DNA from: Streptococcus australis ATCC 700641
GTDB lineage: Bacteria; Bacillota; Bacilli; Lactobacillales; Streptococcaceae
DNA: 64,000 bases
Reading direction: 5' to 3'
NCBI RefSeq assembly: GCF_000186465.1
Contig: NZ_GL636091.1
Span: 970,236-1,034,235, forward strand
Of this stretch, positions 63,344-64,000 are shown piece after piece. A program made the position numbers and the translations under genes. The first letter of the stretch is position 1; every line of letters begins with the position of its first letter. The notes under the pieces are model-generated. The model searched no databases, had not been told where the DNA came from, and saw nothing but the letters and a program-made list of their open reading frames with translations.

Positions 63344-63378
63344 TGATATAATAAAGTGATAATAGTGAGGTGATCCAG

Positions 63379-63876
63379 ATGTATATTGAAATGGTAGATG
63401 AGACGGGCCAAGTCTCTGACGAAATCTTAAAACAAACGCAAGAAATTTTAGAATTTGCTGCTCAAAAAATTGGGAAAGAAGACAAGGAAATGGCTGTGAC
63501 TTTTGTGACCAATGAACGCAGTCATGAACTAAATCTTGAATACCGTGATACGGATCGTCCGACAGATGTCATCAGTTTAGAATACAAGCCTGAGATGGAG
63601 ATTTCTTTTGATGAGGAAGACCTTGAAGAAAATCCAGAATTGGCAGAGATGATGGCGGAATTCGATACCTATATTGGTGAGCTCTTTATTTCAATTGACA
63701 AGGCGCGGGAGCAAGCGGAAGAATATGGCCATAGCTTTGAGCGCGAAATGGGATTTTTGGCAGTACATGGTTTTCTTCACATCAATGGCTATGATCACTA
63801 TACGCCAGAAGAAGAAAAGGAAATGTTTGGCTTACAGGAAGAGATTTTGACAGCCTATGGACTCACAAGACAATAA
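63379..63876 (+). CDS. ybeY: Endoribonuclease / rRNA maturation factor YbeY
   Basis: 165 residues. The metal-binding motif [11 protein letters not shown] (H-x3-H-x5-H) lies at about 128-138. It acts in 16S rRNA 3' maturation and ribosome quality control. The ATG at 63379 has GTGAGGTG seven bases upstream; an in-frame GTG at 63370 sits inside that site. It overlaps dgkA by 20 bp, the usual pairing. Confidence 0.95.
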   Translation: MYIEMVDETGQVSDEILKQTQEILEFAAQKIGKEDKEMAVTFVTNERSHELNLEYRDTDRPTDVISLEYKPEMEISFDEEDLEENPELAEMMAEFDTYIGELFISIDKAREQAEEYGHSFEREMGFLAVHGFLHINGYDHYTPEEEKEMFGLQEEILTAYGLTRQ

Positions 63877-64000
63877 GCGAAAATGGAAAAATCGGGACTT
63901 CACTTCAAGCCTGGAGTTTGCGATAACAGGAATTTTTACATCGATCAAAGAAGAGCGCAATATGCGCAAGCACGCCTTATCAGCCCTTGTAGCAATGCTT
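63857..64000 (+). CDS. dgkA: Diacylglycerol/undecaprenol kinase, N-terminal part (cut by window edge)
   Basis: 48 residues are visible from ATG 63857, inside the end of ybeY. They include [28 protein letters not shown], the start typical of Gram-positive DgkA (undecaprenol kinase), followed by the first hydrophobic helix. The frame is open to the window end. The order ybeY-dgkA is conserved in streptococci. Confidence 0.85.
   Translation, partial: MDSQDNKRKWKNRDFTSSLEFAITGIFTSIKEERNMRKHALSALVAML

Overview
The window is low-GC chromosomal DNA of an oral-type Streptococcus, probably of the mitis/sanguinis group. Evidence: a lysine-type MurE, a CtsR-controlled clpP, a streptococcal MET-box, an M-box before mgtA, YSIRK and LPxTG surface proteins, a rotamase lipoprotein of the SlrA type, and many short gene blocks typical of pneumococcus-like genomes (upp-clpP-ylbG-livJHMGF-CBS protein; tmk-holB-yabA-rsmI; pyrH-frr-cvfB-yozE-phoH; rplK-rplA). 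The species cannot be fixed from the sequence alone. The left edge cuts an IS3-family element and the right edge cuts dgkA.

Layout. 0-5 kb: insertion-sequence ends, a modular repeat, a membrane protein of unknown function, then a trpXYZ-type ABC transporter behind a long attenuator-like leader. 5-10.5 kb: a large wall-anchored GH95 fucosidase and a GntR-regulator remnant. 10.6-19.3 kb: pflA, ppaC, two small genes, murE, a MurJ/YtgP flippase, and the metB-patB sulfur amino acid pair behind a MET-box. 19.3-22.4 kb: the mgtA Mg2+ P-type ATPase with an M-box, a terminator, a short acidic/proline-containing ORF and a masked ribosome site. 22.5-29.8 kb: upp, clpP, ylbG, the branched-chain amino acid transporter livJHMGF and a CBS-ACT protein. 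30-35.2 kb: yitT and the tmk-holB-yabA-rsmI-GNAT-ogt-arsC operon. 35.2-37.4 kb: a small element with terminal inverted repeats and a cysteine-containing LPNTG protein. 38-49.4 kb: an ABC-F ATPase, slrA, two unknown genes, ftsK, a VOC protein, a second P-type ATPase, rplK-rplA. 49.5-53 kb: a MucBP-repeat LPNTG protein with the long signal peptide usual for serine-rich-repeat adhesins. 53-64 kb: pyrH-frr-cvfB-yozE-phoH, ald, tRNA-Thr, a BmrC/BmrD-like drug exporter with a leader peptide and tandem terminators, ybeY and the start of dgkA.

The main theme beyond housekeeping is leader-RNA control. Four loci (trpXYZ, mgtA, ald and the heterodimeric ABC exporter) each have a consensus-like promoter, a short ORF and terminator-like hairpins before the first gene. 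The mgtA and exporter leaders place the small-ORF stop codon right next to the structure that would block expression. A second theme is two families of modular, hairpin-rich intergenic repeats (called A and B here, three copies each), found mostly between convergent genes or after operons. Surface display is a third theme: three wall-anchored proteins, two of them with MucBP domains.
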